A stretch of DNA of 51,763 nt from contig JABJQG010000060.1 in the NCBI GenBank assembly GCA_018663505.1, positions 1 to 51,763 of the forward strand, read 5' to 3'. Below are positions 8,537-16,988 of this stretch, piece by piece. The DNA comes from Pseudobdellovibrionaceae bacterium. Its GTDB lineage: Bacteria > Bdellovibrionota > Bdellovibrionia > Bdellovibrionales > UBA1609. The notes under the pieces are model-generated. The model did not search any database. It was not told the origin of the DNA and saw nothing but the letters and a program-made list of their open reading frames with translations. The translations under genes and the position numbers were made by a program. Positions within the stretch are counted from its first letter, which is position 1, and each line of letters starts with the position of its first letter.

Positions 8537-9778
8537 ATGAAAAAGATTCTATTGGCCTATTCTGGCGGATTAGATACCTCAGCAATTATCCCTTGGCTAA
8601 AAGAAAACTATAACGCAGAAGTCATCGCTTACTGTTGTGATGTGGGCAACCAACCCAATGAACAATGGTTAGAAGAAAGAGCCTTAAAGTTTGGCGCCAG
8701 CCAATTTATATTTGAAGATTTAAAAGAAGAATACGTAAAAAACTATGTTTATCCTTTATTGCGAGCGGGGGCCACATACCAGGAAGATTATTTACTCGGG
8801 ACAGCTATTGCCCGCCCCCTCATTGCTGAGCGCATGGCATGGCATGCAACCCAACTGGGAGCTACAGCTATTGCCCACGGTGCAACAGGCAAAGGAAATG
8901 ACCAACTTAGGTTTGAAAAAGCATGGGCCTATCTTGTTCCTAAGGTTGAGGTCATCGCCCCATGGAAAATTTGGAATTTTAAAGGGCGCAAAGATTTACA
9001 AAACTATTTAATGGAACGGGGGTTTGAAGTGGAGACCACCTCCACTCAAGATGAAAATAGATTTAGTGTGGATGCAAACCTTTATCACGTGTCCACTGAA
9101 GGTGATAGCTTAGAAAACGTGGAACAACCTTACCTAGATAAGTTGCCTGTATTCACCAATAGTTCCATGGCCACAAATAGCCAACTTAGCTTTAAATTTG
9201 AAAAGGGAATACTAGTTAGCTTGAAGCTAATCAATAGCAGTGTTGCTGAGCTCAGTGCAGCTAGCCCTCCTCTTAGCCACAGTGATGCCGAAAACTTAGT
9301 GTTTCTCAATAAAGTTGGTAAACAACATCAAATTGGAATTATTGATATAGTTGAAGAGCGCATGAATGGGATTAAAAGTCGTGGCATATATCAAACTCCT
9401 GGAGGCAGTATTATTAAATTTGCTCTAGGACAACTGAAACAGATTTGTTGGAACAAAGGACTCTACAAAACTTCACAAAGCTTAGGTGATGACTACGGGC
9501 AATCTGTATACGATGGTGAATGGCATTCTGAGCTCAGATATTCTTTAGAGAATTTTTTTGAAAGAGCGGCTCTGCAACTAAGTGGAGAAGTAGAGCTTCA
9601 ACTCATTGGTTCTAAAATGGCTGTTAATAAAAGAATCAGCCCATATTCTTTGTACAACCAATCCCATGTGAGTTTTGAAGAGGATACTTTAGATTTTAAT
9701 GAAAATGCCAAAGGCTTTAGTCTTTTCGCCACCTACCCTAGTCAAATGGCAGGAAAAGCAAAGGCACAACTACAATGA
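8537..9778 (+). CDS. argG: Argininosuccinate synthase
   Basis: The enzyme joins citrulline and aspartate, using ATP, to make argininosuccinate, the penultimate step of arginine synthesis. The frame is open from 8465, but AGGAG followed by ATG at 8537 and the family opening KKILLAYSGGLDTSAII (N-type ATP pyrophosphatase P-loop SGGLDTS) fix the start, giving 413 residues. Other landmarks are AHGATGKGNDQLRFE, APWKIWNFKGR and SPYSLYNQSH. The ATGA overlap with argH shows coupling. Confidence 0.97.
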   Translation: MKKILLAYSGGLDTSAIIPWLKENYNAEVIAYCCDVGNQPNEQWLEERALKFGASQFIFEDLKEEYVKNYVYPLLRAGATYQEDYLLGTAIARPLIAERMAWHATQLGATAIAHGATGKGNDQLRFEKAWAYLVPKVEVIAPWKIWNFKGRKDLQNYLMERGFEVETTSTQDENRFSVDANLYHVSTEGDSLENVEQPYLDKLPVFTNSSMATNSQLSFKFEKGILVSLKLINSSVAELSAASPPLSHSDAENLVFLNKVGKQHQIGIIDIVEERMNGIKSRGIYQTPGGSIIKFALGQLKQICWNKGLYKTSQSLGDDYGQSVYDGEWHSELRYSLENFFERAALQLSGEVELQLIGSKMAVNKRISPYSLYNQSHVSFEEDTLDFNENAKGFSLFATYPSQMAGKAKAQLQ

Positions 9779-11121
9779 CAGTATTAAGTTCGCAGGTAAA
9801 TTCTAAAGCAGGAACAGGACTCCTTGAGTTTACTCAAGGACTTGATGTTGATGCATTATTGTTTGAACAAGAAATAAAAGTACAAAAAGCATGGGCTCGC
9901 GCCCTTGCCAAAGCGGCCTATCTTACCGAAGAGGAGAGCTCTGAAGCCGTTAAAGGACTTGAAGAAGCTAGGCAACTTATTATAGACGGTCAATTTCCTT
10001 GGCGTATTGAAGATGAAGACATTCATATGAATTTAGAGCGTTTCCTTACAGATAAATCTGGAAGTTTAGGAAAAAAAATACATTATGGAAGATCAAGAAA
10101 TGATCTCATCGCCACAACTCTTAGGCTTTATGTTTCTCAAAGTTTAGGTGAAGTACATTCAAATATTAATGAACTTGGAGAGGAAATAAAGCAACAGGCT
10201 TTAAATTGGATGAAAACACTAATCCCTGGCATGACCCATCTTCAATATGGTCAACCCATACGTTTTGGCCATATTATTTCAGCCTATGCCTATCAATTTA
10301 ATAGAGATCTAAAACGAATTAGTAATGCACAACAGTCTTGCCTAGATGCTCTCCCCTTAGGTGCAGCAGCATTTGCTGGCACACACTTATCTGTAGATTT
10401 AAATGAACTAAAAAATGAACTTGGATTTAATTCTGTATTGAATCACTCCTACGATGCCATAGGGGACCGTGATTTTATTTTAGAAAGCTTAAATGCTTTT
10501 TCTATAGTTGCCGTGCACCTTTCTCGTTTTTGTGAAGAAATTATGTTTTGGAGCTCCTCTCCTATTGGGGTCCTGAATCTTCCACCAAGTTACTCCACTG
10601 GAAGCTCAATAATGCCAAACAAAAGAAACCCTGATGTCCCTGAGCTCATTAGAGCAAAAATGGGTAGAGTGATTTCTTTGGCTTCTGAAGGGCAAATAAT
10701 TGTTAAAGCAGTAACGCCAAGCTACGGCACTGACTTACACGAATTAAAACGCACTTTTGTTCTTAGTTTACAGGAACTACAAAGCTCTCTAAACATTTTT
10801 AAACCCTTTTTAAATGGATTAGAAATAAATGAACCAAAAGCTGCAGCATTACTAAATTCAGGACATGTTCTTGCCACTGAAATTTCTAATACACTGGTGG
10901 AACAGGGCTTTACTTTTAGAGAGGCCTATCAACAATCGGCCCGACTAGTGGAGCAAGCCCAAGAATCTAAAAAACAAGTACATCAAACATTGAGTCATGA
11001 ATTTAGCGACCAAATTTCTTTTGAAAAAGCTGTGGAAACAAAATGCAATACCGGCGGAACGGCAAAGGCCACTGCACTTGACGCCATTAACAAGTTGGAT
11101 TTTAAAACTAATTTATTATGA
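9775..11121 (+). CDS. argH: Argininosuccinate lyase
   Basis: This 448-residue enzyme cleaves argininosuccinate to arginine and fumarate. The fumarase/aspartase superfamily signature GSSIMPNKRNPD is at about residues 275-286. HYGRSRNDL, TPGMTHLQYGQPI-like (IPGMTHLQYGQPI) and the catalytic-loop region are also present. It overlaps argG by 4 bp (ATGA) and is itself overlapped by 4 bp by the next gene, so the three are one operon. Length and motifs are normal. Confidence 0.96.
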   Translation: MTVLSSQVNSKAGTGLLEFTQGLDVDALLFEQEIKVQKAWARALAKAAYLTEEESSEAVKGLEEARQLIIDGQFPWRIEDEDIHMNLERFLTDKSGSLGKKIHYGRSRNDLIATTLRLYVSQSLGEVHSNINELGEEIKQQALNWMKTLIPGMTHLQYGQPIRFGHIISAYAYQFNRDLKRISNAQQSCLDALPLGAAAFAGTHLSVDLNELKNELGFNSVLNHSYDAIGDRDFILESLNAFSIVAVHLSRFCEEIMFWSSSPIGVLNLPPSYSTGSSIMPNKRNPDVPELIRAKMGRVISLASEGQIIVKAVTPSYGTDLHELKRTFVLSLQELQSSLNIFKPFLNGLEINEPKAAALLNSGHVLATEISNTLVEQGFTFREAYQQSARLVEQAQESKKQVHQTLSHEFSDQISFEKAVETKCNTGGTAKATALDAINKLDFKTNLL

Positions 11122-11867
11122 TAAGATTGCTAATTAAAAAATATTTATTTTCAGTTATAAAAGTCTATCTAATTTTTACTGCAACCATTGCATATAGCTC
11201 AAACGAGCTGTGCAAATCTTATTTTACACAGCCAGCAAAACTAAGCTATATCATTACAAAAAATAGTGATCCCTCATTGCCCAACACTATCTCCGTCATC
11301 TTTTCGGATGGAACAAAGCTAGATGATATCATACAAACCAACAGAGGGCTTTTTGAAGCCCAAGCTCCATACGAACCATTATATCAAATTTACCCTCACT
11401 CTTTTATCAACCTGGTTTCGTTAAAAGAAAAAAATGTTTTAGATGCCGGCGCTGGTAACGAAGCCTGGCTGGTTAGAGATTTACGGCTTAATGACATTGA
11501 AGCCATAGGCGTGGATTTATACTTTAAACCTGAAATCAAAAATGGACCTCTAGGGAAGCACCTCATTGAAGCTAATTTTATCAATATGCCCATGATTCAT
11601 TCTAATTCCATAGACATTATATTTGCCACATCCTCGTTAATATATTTTCACCGCACTCCAGAAAAACTAAAGCAAATTCTTGAAGAGTTTAAACGTGTGC
11701 TTAACAAGGGTGGACTTATTCGTAGCTCTAATTGGTATGATGTGAACGATCAGGGGCAACCTATGCTACCTGTACTGATAAAAGTTTTAGAGAATATTGA
11801 AGGCCTAGAACTTTTGCGTGTAGTCCCTGGCCCGGTTGTAAATATTGAAATTTTAAAAACGAATTAA
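11118..11867 (+). CDS. Class I SAM-dependent methyltransferase-like protein with N-terminal export/anchor segment
   Basis: Residues 11-28 are hydrophobic (FSVIKVYLIFTATIAYSS) and look like a signal peptide or membrane anchor. The rest is a Rossmann methyltransferase: motif I VLDAGAGNEAW near residue 107, an acidic strand end (AIGVDLYF), IDIIFATSSLIYF, and LKQILEEFKRVLNKGGLI. It overlaps argH by 4 bp (ATGA), so it is translated with the arginine genes. A methyltransferase outside the cytoplasm would lack SAM, so it is either anchored with its domain inside, or released elsewhere. Its substrate is unknown, and a direct role in arginine synthesis is not indicated. Confidence 0.75.
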   Translation: MIRLLIKKYLFSVIKVYLIFTATIAYSSNELCKSYFTQPAKLSYIITKNSDPSLPNTISVIFSDGTKLDDIIQTNRGLFEAQAPYEPLYQIYPHSFINLVSLKEKNVLDAGAGNEAWLVRDLRLNDIEAIGVDLYFKPEIKNGPLGKHLIEANFINMPMIHSNSIDIIFATSSLIYFHRTPEKLKQILEEFKRVLNKGGLIRSSNWYDVNDQGQPMLPVLIKVLENIEGLELLRVVPGPVVNIEILKTN

Positions 11868-11869
11868 TA

Positions 11870-12367
11870 TTATTGAGTTTTAAATCTATAAGTATGTTCC
11901 AAACGCTTACTATCACCATAGTAACCCACAGGCTTTACTTCCACATCAAAAATATAATTTGAAGTTTTCATTAAGTTTTCAAAGTGTATTACAGGTATTA
12001 TGATATGGCTCTGTGCTGGGATTTCCAAATGATCTGTCACATCCAATTCTACAAAATAATCATTTCGCCAAACCACAGCCTTATCTTTATTTCTATACTC
12101 AATAACTACAATCAACGAAGAAACAAAAACTGAAACATCTAAATCATTAATTAAAGAAAATCTCGTTTTAAACCAAGGACCGTGAACAGTTTCTCCGGTA
12201 GGCAAGATCGTATCCGTACCCACTACCACAGGTGATACAGGGTTTGACCTCACTGAAAACTGAGGTTGTGGCTCAGGCTCCTTATCTGAATCCCATGAGG
12301 TCTGCGCACTTACTGCTAAAGATGTTAAAAGCGTAGTCGCTATTACTAAATATTTAAATAAATTCAT
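11870..12367 (-). CDS. Exported protein, unknown function
   Basis: The frame opens at 12391, but AAAGGAG just before the ATG at 12367 makes that the likely start (165 residues). A signal peptide follows (MNLFKYLVIATTLLTSLAVSA, cleavage SA-QT). The mature protein begins with a Pro/Glu-rich linker and continues as a beta-rich domain (FKTRFSLINDLDVSVFVSSLIVVIEYRN, then EIPAQSHIIIPVIHF, then NYIFDVEVKPVGYYG) resembling a periplasmic immunoglobulin-like fold. That comparison is impressionistic. It converges on the methyltransferase gene with a 2-bp gap. Confidence 0.65.
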   Translation of the reverse strand: MNLFKYLVIATTLLTSLAVSAQTSWDSDKEPEPQPQFSVRSNPVSPVVVGTDTILPTGETVHGPWFKTRFSLINDLDVSVFVSSLIVVIEYRNKDKAVVWRNDYFVELDVTDHLEIPAQSHIIIPVIHFENLMKTSNYIFDVEVKPVGYYGDSKRLEHTYRFKTQ

Positions 12368-12455
12368 TCCAACTCCTTTTGAATTAAACATTTAAGTAAA
12401 TTAGAGCAAGCTCGGCACCCTCAGTCATGGAGCTTCGCGCTAGCGTTCATGAGGG

Positions 12456-12517
12456 TATGGGTTTATGAGTGGGTGGTTTTGAGCAATTAGTGCAAAGTTT
12501 TCACTCATAAACCCATA
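12456..12517. repeat. 16-bp perfect inverted repeat near the end of the LytTR gene
   Basis: TATGGGTTTATGAGTG (12456-12471) is exactly complementary to 12502-12517 around a 30-bp centre. A second, shorter inverted pair (CCCTCA/TGAGGG, about 12409-12454) lies beside it. Both follow the response regulator gene and may end its transcript; no long T-tract is present. Confidence 0.5.
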
Positions 12518-12519
12518 GA

Positions 12520-13266
12520 CTAAATATGTAGTATTTTTTTAATCTCAGATAATCGTTCTCGACTTATAGGCACTTTAGTTTGTTGCTCGTCTGAAAGTAT
12601 TGCCACAAACTTACGATCACCTTCGCGTTTTAGTGATAGTATAAAATCAGTATTTAAGACGGCACTTCTATGAGATCGCATAAAAACACTTGAATCTAAA
12701 CGATTAATTATTTTATCCAAAGAATCATCACATAAAAACTCTTTGTTCCCTACAATAATTGCAGAATAATGATCTTTTGCCATAACAGCCGAAATTTTTT
12801 GAGTATTTAAAATCTCATATTTATTCCCAACTTTAATAACAAATTTATTATTTTTTTTTGATGTTTCAACGTCTTCTATTAATCCATTTATATTTTGTTT
12901 CTTCTTTTTACTGAATAGATTCCGAACTTTGTTAATTGTAACTTCAAATCTTTTAGAATTTATAGGCTTTACAATATAGTCGATGGTATTGGTTTCAAAT
13001 GCCTGCAGTGCAAACTCATCATAGGCTGTTATAAAAATGATTAGAGGCGCTTTGATTCCTAGAGTTCTTGCCACCTCTATACCATTCAACTCTGGCATTT
13101 CCACATCTAAAAATACTACATCTGGGCAGTATTGCTCAATTTTATCAAGAGCCTCAACTCCATCTTTTGCTTGATCAACAACCATAATGTCTGGATAATC
13201 CTGCAGAAGCCTAATCAACCTTTCTCGTGCAGGCTTTTCGTCGTCAACTATCAGTGCTCTAAGCAT
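12520..13266 (-). CDS. LytTR-family response regulator
   Basis: This 248-residue protein has an N-terminal receiver domain: acidic pair D8-D9, phospho-acceptor D54 in VVFLDVEMPELNG, switch residue T80 and K100 in IVKP. A C-terminal LytTR DNA-binding domain follows (FVIKVGNKYEILNTQKISAVMAKDHYSAI ... SSVFMRSHRSAVLN ... VPISRERLSEIKKIL). Such proteins act as transcription factors phosphorylated by LytS/AlgZ-type kinases. The gene overlaps its partner kinase by 8 bp. Targets cannot be read from this window. The ATG/frame is supported by the receiver domain starting at once. Confidence 0.92.
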   Translation of the reverse strand: MLRALIVDDEKPARERLIRLLQDYPDIMVVDQAKDGVEALDKIEQYCPDVVFLDVEMPELNGIEVARTLGIKAPLIIFITAYDEFALQAFETNTIDYIVKPINSKRFEVTINKVRNLFSKKKKQNINGLIEDVETSKKNNKFVIKVGNKYEILNTQKISAVMAKDHYSAIIVGNKEFLCDDSLDKIINRLDSSVFMRSHRSAVLNTDFILSLKREGDRKFVAILSDEQQTKVPISRERLSEIKKILHI

Positions 13267-14380
13267 TTAACACCTCACTTAAGGGTAAAATCATGTTGGT
13301 AGTTGAGCCCTGAATACTTTGTGTAAAACTAAACTCTGCCGAATCTCCATATTTTATATGCATACGTGAGCGACAGTTATTTATCCCCGTCCCCGCTCCT
13401 CCTAAAGTTTCTGATGCCGAACCTAATCCATTATCTTGAATGCTAATATTTAAATTATTTTCTGTTGGATGAATGCTCACTTTAAGCTTCCCGCCGTCAC
13501 GTTTAGAAGCTATTCCATGTTTGATTGAATTCTCAACAATTGGCTGCAATAGTAATACCGGGATATTTATCCTCTCTAAATCTACCAGAGGGTCAATATC
13601 AAATGTATAATGAATTCGATTTCCAAATCTACTTTTTTCAATTTTAAGGTAAGATTCGCATAATTCTATTTCTCGTAAAAGAGAATGACTCTCTTCTCTA
13701 GCCGCTTTTAAAACCCCCCTGTAGAGCTCGGATAATTGCACAACCATATCCTCTGCAGATTGTGGGTTTTGAAATATAGTAGCAGCAATGGTGTTTAGTG
13801 AATTAAACAAGAGGTGAGGGTTCATCTGTGCTGAAAGAGCCGATACCTGAGCCTTTAATCTTTCATTTTCCAACTTTTGAAATTTTAGTTCAGCTTCTTT
13901 TTTGGCTTGCTTAGCCTCTCTCATAACTTCAGATAATAAAAATAATCCCGAAACCATCAAACCAAATACAAGCCCAGCACTATAGTCTTCAAAACTTGGG
14001 CCCGACCATGCACTCCCTTGGCTTCTACTAAATATGGCTGCAAACTTAAAACCAAAAAATAAACCTGGCACCATAAACAAATAAGAAATCAATACGCCCC
14101 ATAGATGTCCGTGCTCAGGCACTGTTCTTTTCAGTTTATACATTAGGTAATCTTCCAAAAGAGAAACACCTTTTGAACCATAAATACAAAACATTGCCAC
14201 TGTGGTGGATATGATAAGTGAAATCAAAAAACGTGGCCACATATCTCCTGTTCCACTAAACCCTACTGTAAATAGTAAGCTAATTATCGGACTCCAGATA
14301 AATAGAACTTTAAATTGTGTAATTACAAATTTATTATTGATCATTCCTGTAATAAACATTTTCCACTTTGAGTTGTTCAT
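13259..14380 (-). CDS. LytS/AlgZ-type sensor histidine kinase
   Basis: This 373-residue protein has four predicted membrane helices (about 20-42, 50-67, 93-117, 134-151) with little extracytoplasmic sequence. A coiled coil follows (REAKQAKKEAELKFQKLENERLKAQV), then the His_kinase domain with phospho-His H189 in AQMNPHLLFNSLN and the HATPase region (LQPIVENSIKHGI, QDNGLG, GTGINNCRSRM). It should phosphorylate the overlapping LytTR regulator. GGGGGAAT before the ATG supports the start. The sensed signal is unknown; the short loops suggest a membrane-borne or small-molecule cue. Confidence 0.92.
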   Translation of the reverse strand: MNNSKWKMFITGMINNKFVITQFKVLFIWSPIISLLFTVGFSGTGDMWPRFLISLIISTTVAMFCIYGSKGVSLLEDYLMYKLKRTVPEHGHLWGVLISYLFMVPGLFFGFKFAAIFSRSQGSAWSGPSFEDYSAGLVFGLMVSGLFLLSEVMREAKQAKKEAELKFQKLENERLKAQVSALSAQMNPHLLFNSLNTIAATIFQNPQSAEDMVVQLSELYRGVLKAAREESHSLLREIELCESYLKIEKSRFGNRIHYTFDIDPLVDLERINIPVLLLQPIVENSIKHGIASKRDGGKLKVSIHPTENNLNISIQDNGLGSASETLGGAGTGINNCRSRMHIKYGDSAEFSFTQSIQGSTTNMILPLSEVLNA

Positions 14381-14459
14381 ATTCCCCCTACTCTATAAAA
14401 AAGAGGCTTCTTGAGAACTACCTTAGAGACCACGATTTTTCAATATTTCTCTCTAATAC

Positions 14460-14912
14460 TTATTTTTTATGCAATTTTTCTCTAAAAAAACCAGTTGCTC
14501 GCCCCTCTTCTAACTGAGTTCTTAATAATCGCATATTTTTCGGCCCATCTTTTACAATAGTAGTGGCAAAGGAGTTTCCATTAGAGTGACTAATATAAGA
14601 TTGACAAAGGCCTTGACCAAAACAGTACCCTCCACCTTCACCGTCATCACACTGAGTAGACCAACCTTTTTCACCATAAGTATTTGTGCATTGATATTTT
14701 CTTACTGAACCATCTGGAAGTTTTACTGTGACATTGCTTTGAGTCACTTTATCGCTTAATTCTATATTCTGAACTGTTAGTTTGTAATTACTGATAACCT
14801 TTCTTTCTGAATTAAATAAAACACCGTCACCCTCCCAAATTTCTACTGAAGCCGCTGCAACAGAATGATTAGTGATCATCATTATTCCAATTATTATTAA
14901 GATATTTTTCAT
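14460..14912 (-). CDS. Exported cysteine-containing protein, unknown function
   Basis: This 150-residue protein has a signal peptide (MKNILIIIGIMMITNHSVAAA). The mature protein is beta-rich with four cysteines between residues 75 and 103 (YQCTN, TQCDD, GYCFGQ, GLCQSY), probably two disulphides after export, around a Gly-rich loop (DDGEGGGYCFGQGLC). AAGGGAAAT precedes the ATG. It is upstream of the kinase gene on the same strand with a 79-bp gap and could share its transcript. No family is recognised. Confidence 0.65.
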   Translation of the reverse strand: MKNILIIIGIMMITNHSVAAASVEIWEGDGVLFNSERKVISNYKLTVQNIELSDKVTQSNVTVKLPDGSVRKYQCTNTYGEKGWSTQCDDGEGGGYCFGQGLCQSYISHSNGNSFATTIVKDGPKNMRLLRTQLEEGRATGFFREKLHKK

Positions 14913-15443
14913 TTTATTTCCCTTGTTTAATTTATTTTGTCCCGCCTTGTACTGAACTTATAAGTTAAATTAAGTTGAATAAATAAATAATAATACCTTT
15001 GCTTCCTGACTAGCCGATTTAAGCCCCTCAACTGGCAATTTTAATAATTTTTCGATTAATTTTATCACTCTAGCTCAGATAAAAACTGGCTCAGAATCCC
15101 TTGGCCAAGATTTCTCCATCATGATTTTTCTATCATCATAGTCATCATAGTCATCATAGCTTAAACAAACATCCTCTATTCCCAACAAATTTCTGGCTAA
15201 AAATGTCTTACCTACCTTTTTAGCCCACTAAGAAGTACAATTTTTTTGGCTAGAAAATCCATTATATCCATATCAATCCCGGGCTAAAAAGAGCGGCACT
15301 TCACTTTAGCCCATACAAAACAGAACTTAACTTCATTTTAGTCCAAGTTTTTCCATTCACAGTGGAAGGTAGCCCGACCTAGCCTTTAAATATCCCTATG
15401 TATTTCCGATACCTTAACATTACTTCTCTTTTAGGAGTTTTCC
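14913..15443. other. Region between exported protein and membrane protein genes
   Basis: Apart from the ATPase pseudogene (14970-15271), this stretch has no coding frame. The right part (15272-15430) is AT-rich with several TTTAGCCC/GGGCTAAA motifs near 15220, 15290 and 15315, which look like remnants rather than functional sites. Confidence 0.4.
14970..15271 (-). pseudogene. Decayed AAA/DUF4143-type ATPase fragment
   Basis: No intact frame is present, but the minus strand translates in pieces to a familiar ATPase N-terminus. From an ATG at 15271 it reads MDIMDFLAKKIVLLSG. After a one-base frame change it continues VGKTFLARNLLG (P-loop tail), then a Y-D-D repeat and DRKIMMEKSWPRDSE, and reaches a stop at FI*. 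A further open stretch (KLIEKLLKLPVEGLKSAS) runs to a stop at 14970. Intact homologues in the AAA_14/DUF4143 family are about 380-400 residues, so most of the gene is gone. A 9-bp unit (CATCATAGT) repeats about three times near 15134-15160 inside it. Confidence 0.55.
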
Positions 15444-16052
15444 ATCAAACGACTTGAGTACATTGTCTCTAGACCTCTACTTGCAACTATAGCGGTGGGT
15501 AGTTCCATCATTGCTCTACAGCTTGTTATAAAATTATTTTCTGGATATAGCGACACTATCTTATATCTTACCTATTTGATTCCCTTTATTCCTCCTTTTT
15601 TCATTACTCGTATTGCGATACGTATTAATAAAAAAAAGGCAGAATATGATTTTGTTAAAGATGCTGCACCTATGGTCTTTATGGCCTTTCCTAAAAAGCT
15701 GAATAAGGAATATTTGTTAAAACTAACACCAGATATGGTGAGTAATAGCTCCTCTGACTACCTAGGGGCTGAAGTCAGCGAAATTTTAAAACAACCCATC
15801 TTACATAAGGATTATTTGGCTGATCCTAAGATAAAGGAAAAAATAATTGATGCCATTCTTGTGGATTTCAACACTAATGGGGACATTGGCTCTTTAAGAA
15901 ACTTTCCCATTAAAATCAAAAGGCGCAACGAGGAGGTAACTGCACAATATTTTATGTACAGTGTTCTTAAAAAAACGCCACATGGATATAAGTGGCAAGG
16001 GACATTGTTTAATGTAGAGAAGGGTCTCGATATTTTAGATCAAGTGAGCTAG
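15444..16052 (+). CDS. Two-helix membrane protein with cytoplasmic domain; possible AUC start
   Basis: The frame is open from a TAG at 15432 to 16052. The only in-frame standard start is a GTG at 15495, which has no ribosome-binding site and falls within the first hydrophobic helix. AGGAG at 15433-15437 lies 6 bp before an in-frame ATC at 15444, which would start the natural-looking (M)KRLEYIVSRPLLATIAVG. Two hydrophobic segments form a hairpin (about residues 11-30 and 37-58), followed by a 130-residue soluble part with many Lys and Asp. The family is not recognised. If ATC is not used, the protein starts at 15495 (185 residues). Confidence 0.6.
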   Translation: MKRLEYIVSRPLLATIAVGSSIIALQLVIKLFSGYSDTILYLTYLIPFIPPFFITRIAIRINKKKAEYDFVKDAAPMVFMAFPKKLNKEYLLKLTPDMVSNSSSDYLGAEVSEILKQPILHKDYLADPKIKEKIIDAILVDFNTNGDIGSLRNFPIKIKRRNEEVTAQYFMYSVLKKTPHGYKWQGTLFNVEKGLDILDQVS

Positions 16053-16080
16053 TACTGCCGCTGATTTAAAGTTGAAATAA

Positions 16081-16110
16081 AAAAAGGGAAGCTTATTTGC
16101 TTCCCTTTTT
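16081..16110. terminator. Bidirectional terminator
   Basis: AAAAAGGGAAGC (16081-16092) pairs perfectly with GCTTCCCTTTTT (16099-16110) around a 6-nt loop. It lies between convergent genes and has T-runs for both directions. Confidence 0.88.
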
Positions 16111-16132
16111 ACTACATCAAATTATCACTATA

Positions 16133-16786
16133 TTACCAAACATAACCAAGTGCAGGTTGCGCAACTGAGTAAGATACAGAAGTTCCGCTAACATCCTCAG
16201 ACCACATCACCATGTTATACTCTACAAAAAAACCTTTTTCTTTTTGAAACTGATAACCAAGAGTGATTCCTGTTTGAGTTAAGCTAACATCCGTAGAACC
16301 GCCACTTACTGTTTTAGAAATTACTTTTGGCACAAAGTAAGCACTTCCACTTCCAAGATCATAATTCATGTAAACAGGAACTATAATATCAGTAGTTGTT
16401 GTTGTGGAAACAACAGATGCGCTTGTTGACTCAACTTTAACCATATTTAAACCAAGGCCTAAAGCTAAGGCAAAATTCCCGTCCATTAGATTATATTTTA
16501 CGTCTCCACCGTAAGAAGTTCCAGAATATTTTAGACCGAAATCAAAATTATCAGCAACACCATAACGGAACATATACTCTATCATTGGTAAGCTTACAGT
16601 TTCTCCCACTGTTCCTTCTGCTCCTGATGAACCTGATGACGTAATTTCTGTCATATATGATCCCCCAGCTACAGTGTGAGTCATTTCACCTTTTTTTGTT
16701 GTTCTCGCGCCCTGTAATGTGGATAAACTTGTGCATCCCATACCCGTAGCTGCAAATAATACTGCGATTAACAGATTTTTTTTCAT
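16133..16786 (-). CDS. Outer-membrane beta-barrel-like protein with lipoprotein-type signal
   Basis: This 217-residue protein begins MKKNLLIAVLFAATGMGC, a signal sequence with a plausible lipobox (TGMGC, lipidated Cys18). The mature sequence alternates hydrophobic and polar residues in short strands bounded by Gly/Ser/Thr loops (YMFRYGVADNFDFGLKY, FALALGLGLNMV, IIVPVYMNYDL, QTGITLGYQFQ, FFVEYNMVMW). It ends in an aromatic residue (ALGYVW), typical of beta-barrels delivered to the outer membrane. AAAGGAG precedes the ATG. A combined lipid anchor and barrel is unusual but known. No named family is recognised. Confidence 0.7.
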   Translation of the reverse strand: MKKNLLIAVLFAATGMGCTSLSTLQGARTTKKGEMTHTVAGGSYMTEITSSGSSGAEGTVGETVSLPMIEYMFRYGVADNFDFGLKYSGTSYGGDVKYNLMDGNFALALGLGLNMVKVESTSASVVSTTTTTDIIVPVYMNYDLGSGSAYFVPKVISKTVSGGSTDVSLTQTGITLGYQFQKEKGFFVEYNMVMWSEDVSGTSVSYSVAQPALGYVW

Positions 16787-16988
16787 TCTAATCTCCTTTA
16801 ATTATAAATTGAGCTAATAGTAGATCACTAAGATTTTACATCTACAATAACTGTGAATACTTTAGACTCAATGCGTCTATTATTTTTCAAAGAATATAAG
16901 CGGACTTTGTCTTAGGTGCCAGGCATCTTTTGCGGATGCGTTGCGTTTAAAGATTTAGTCGAAAACTAAAATACCACACTACTGTGGC

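Noticed and set aside
16910-16930. REP-like palindromic element (AGGTGCCAGGC; CTGGCACCT also near 5730)
   Set aside because: Two short, imperfect occurrences in 52 kb are too few to claim a repeat family from this window alone.
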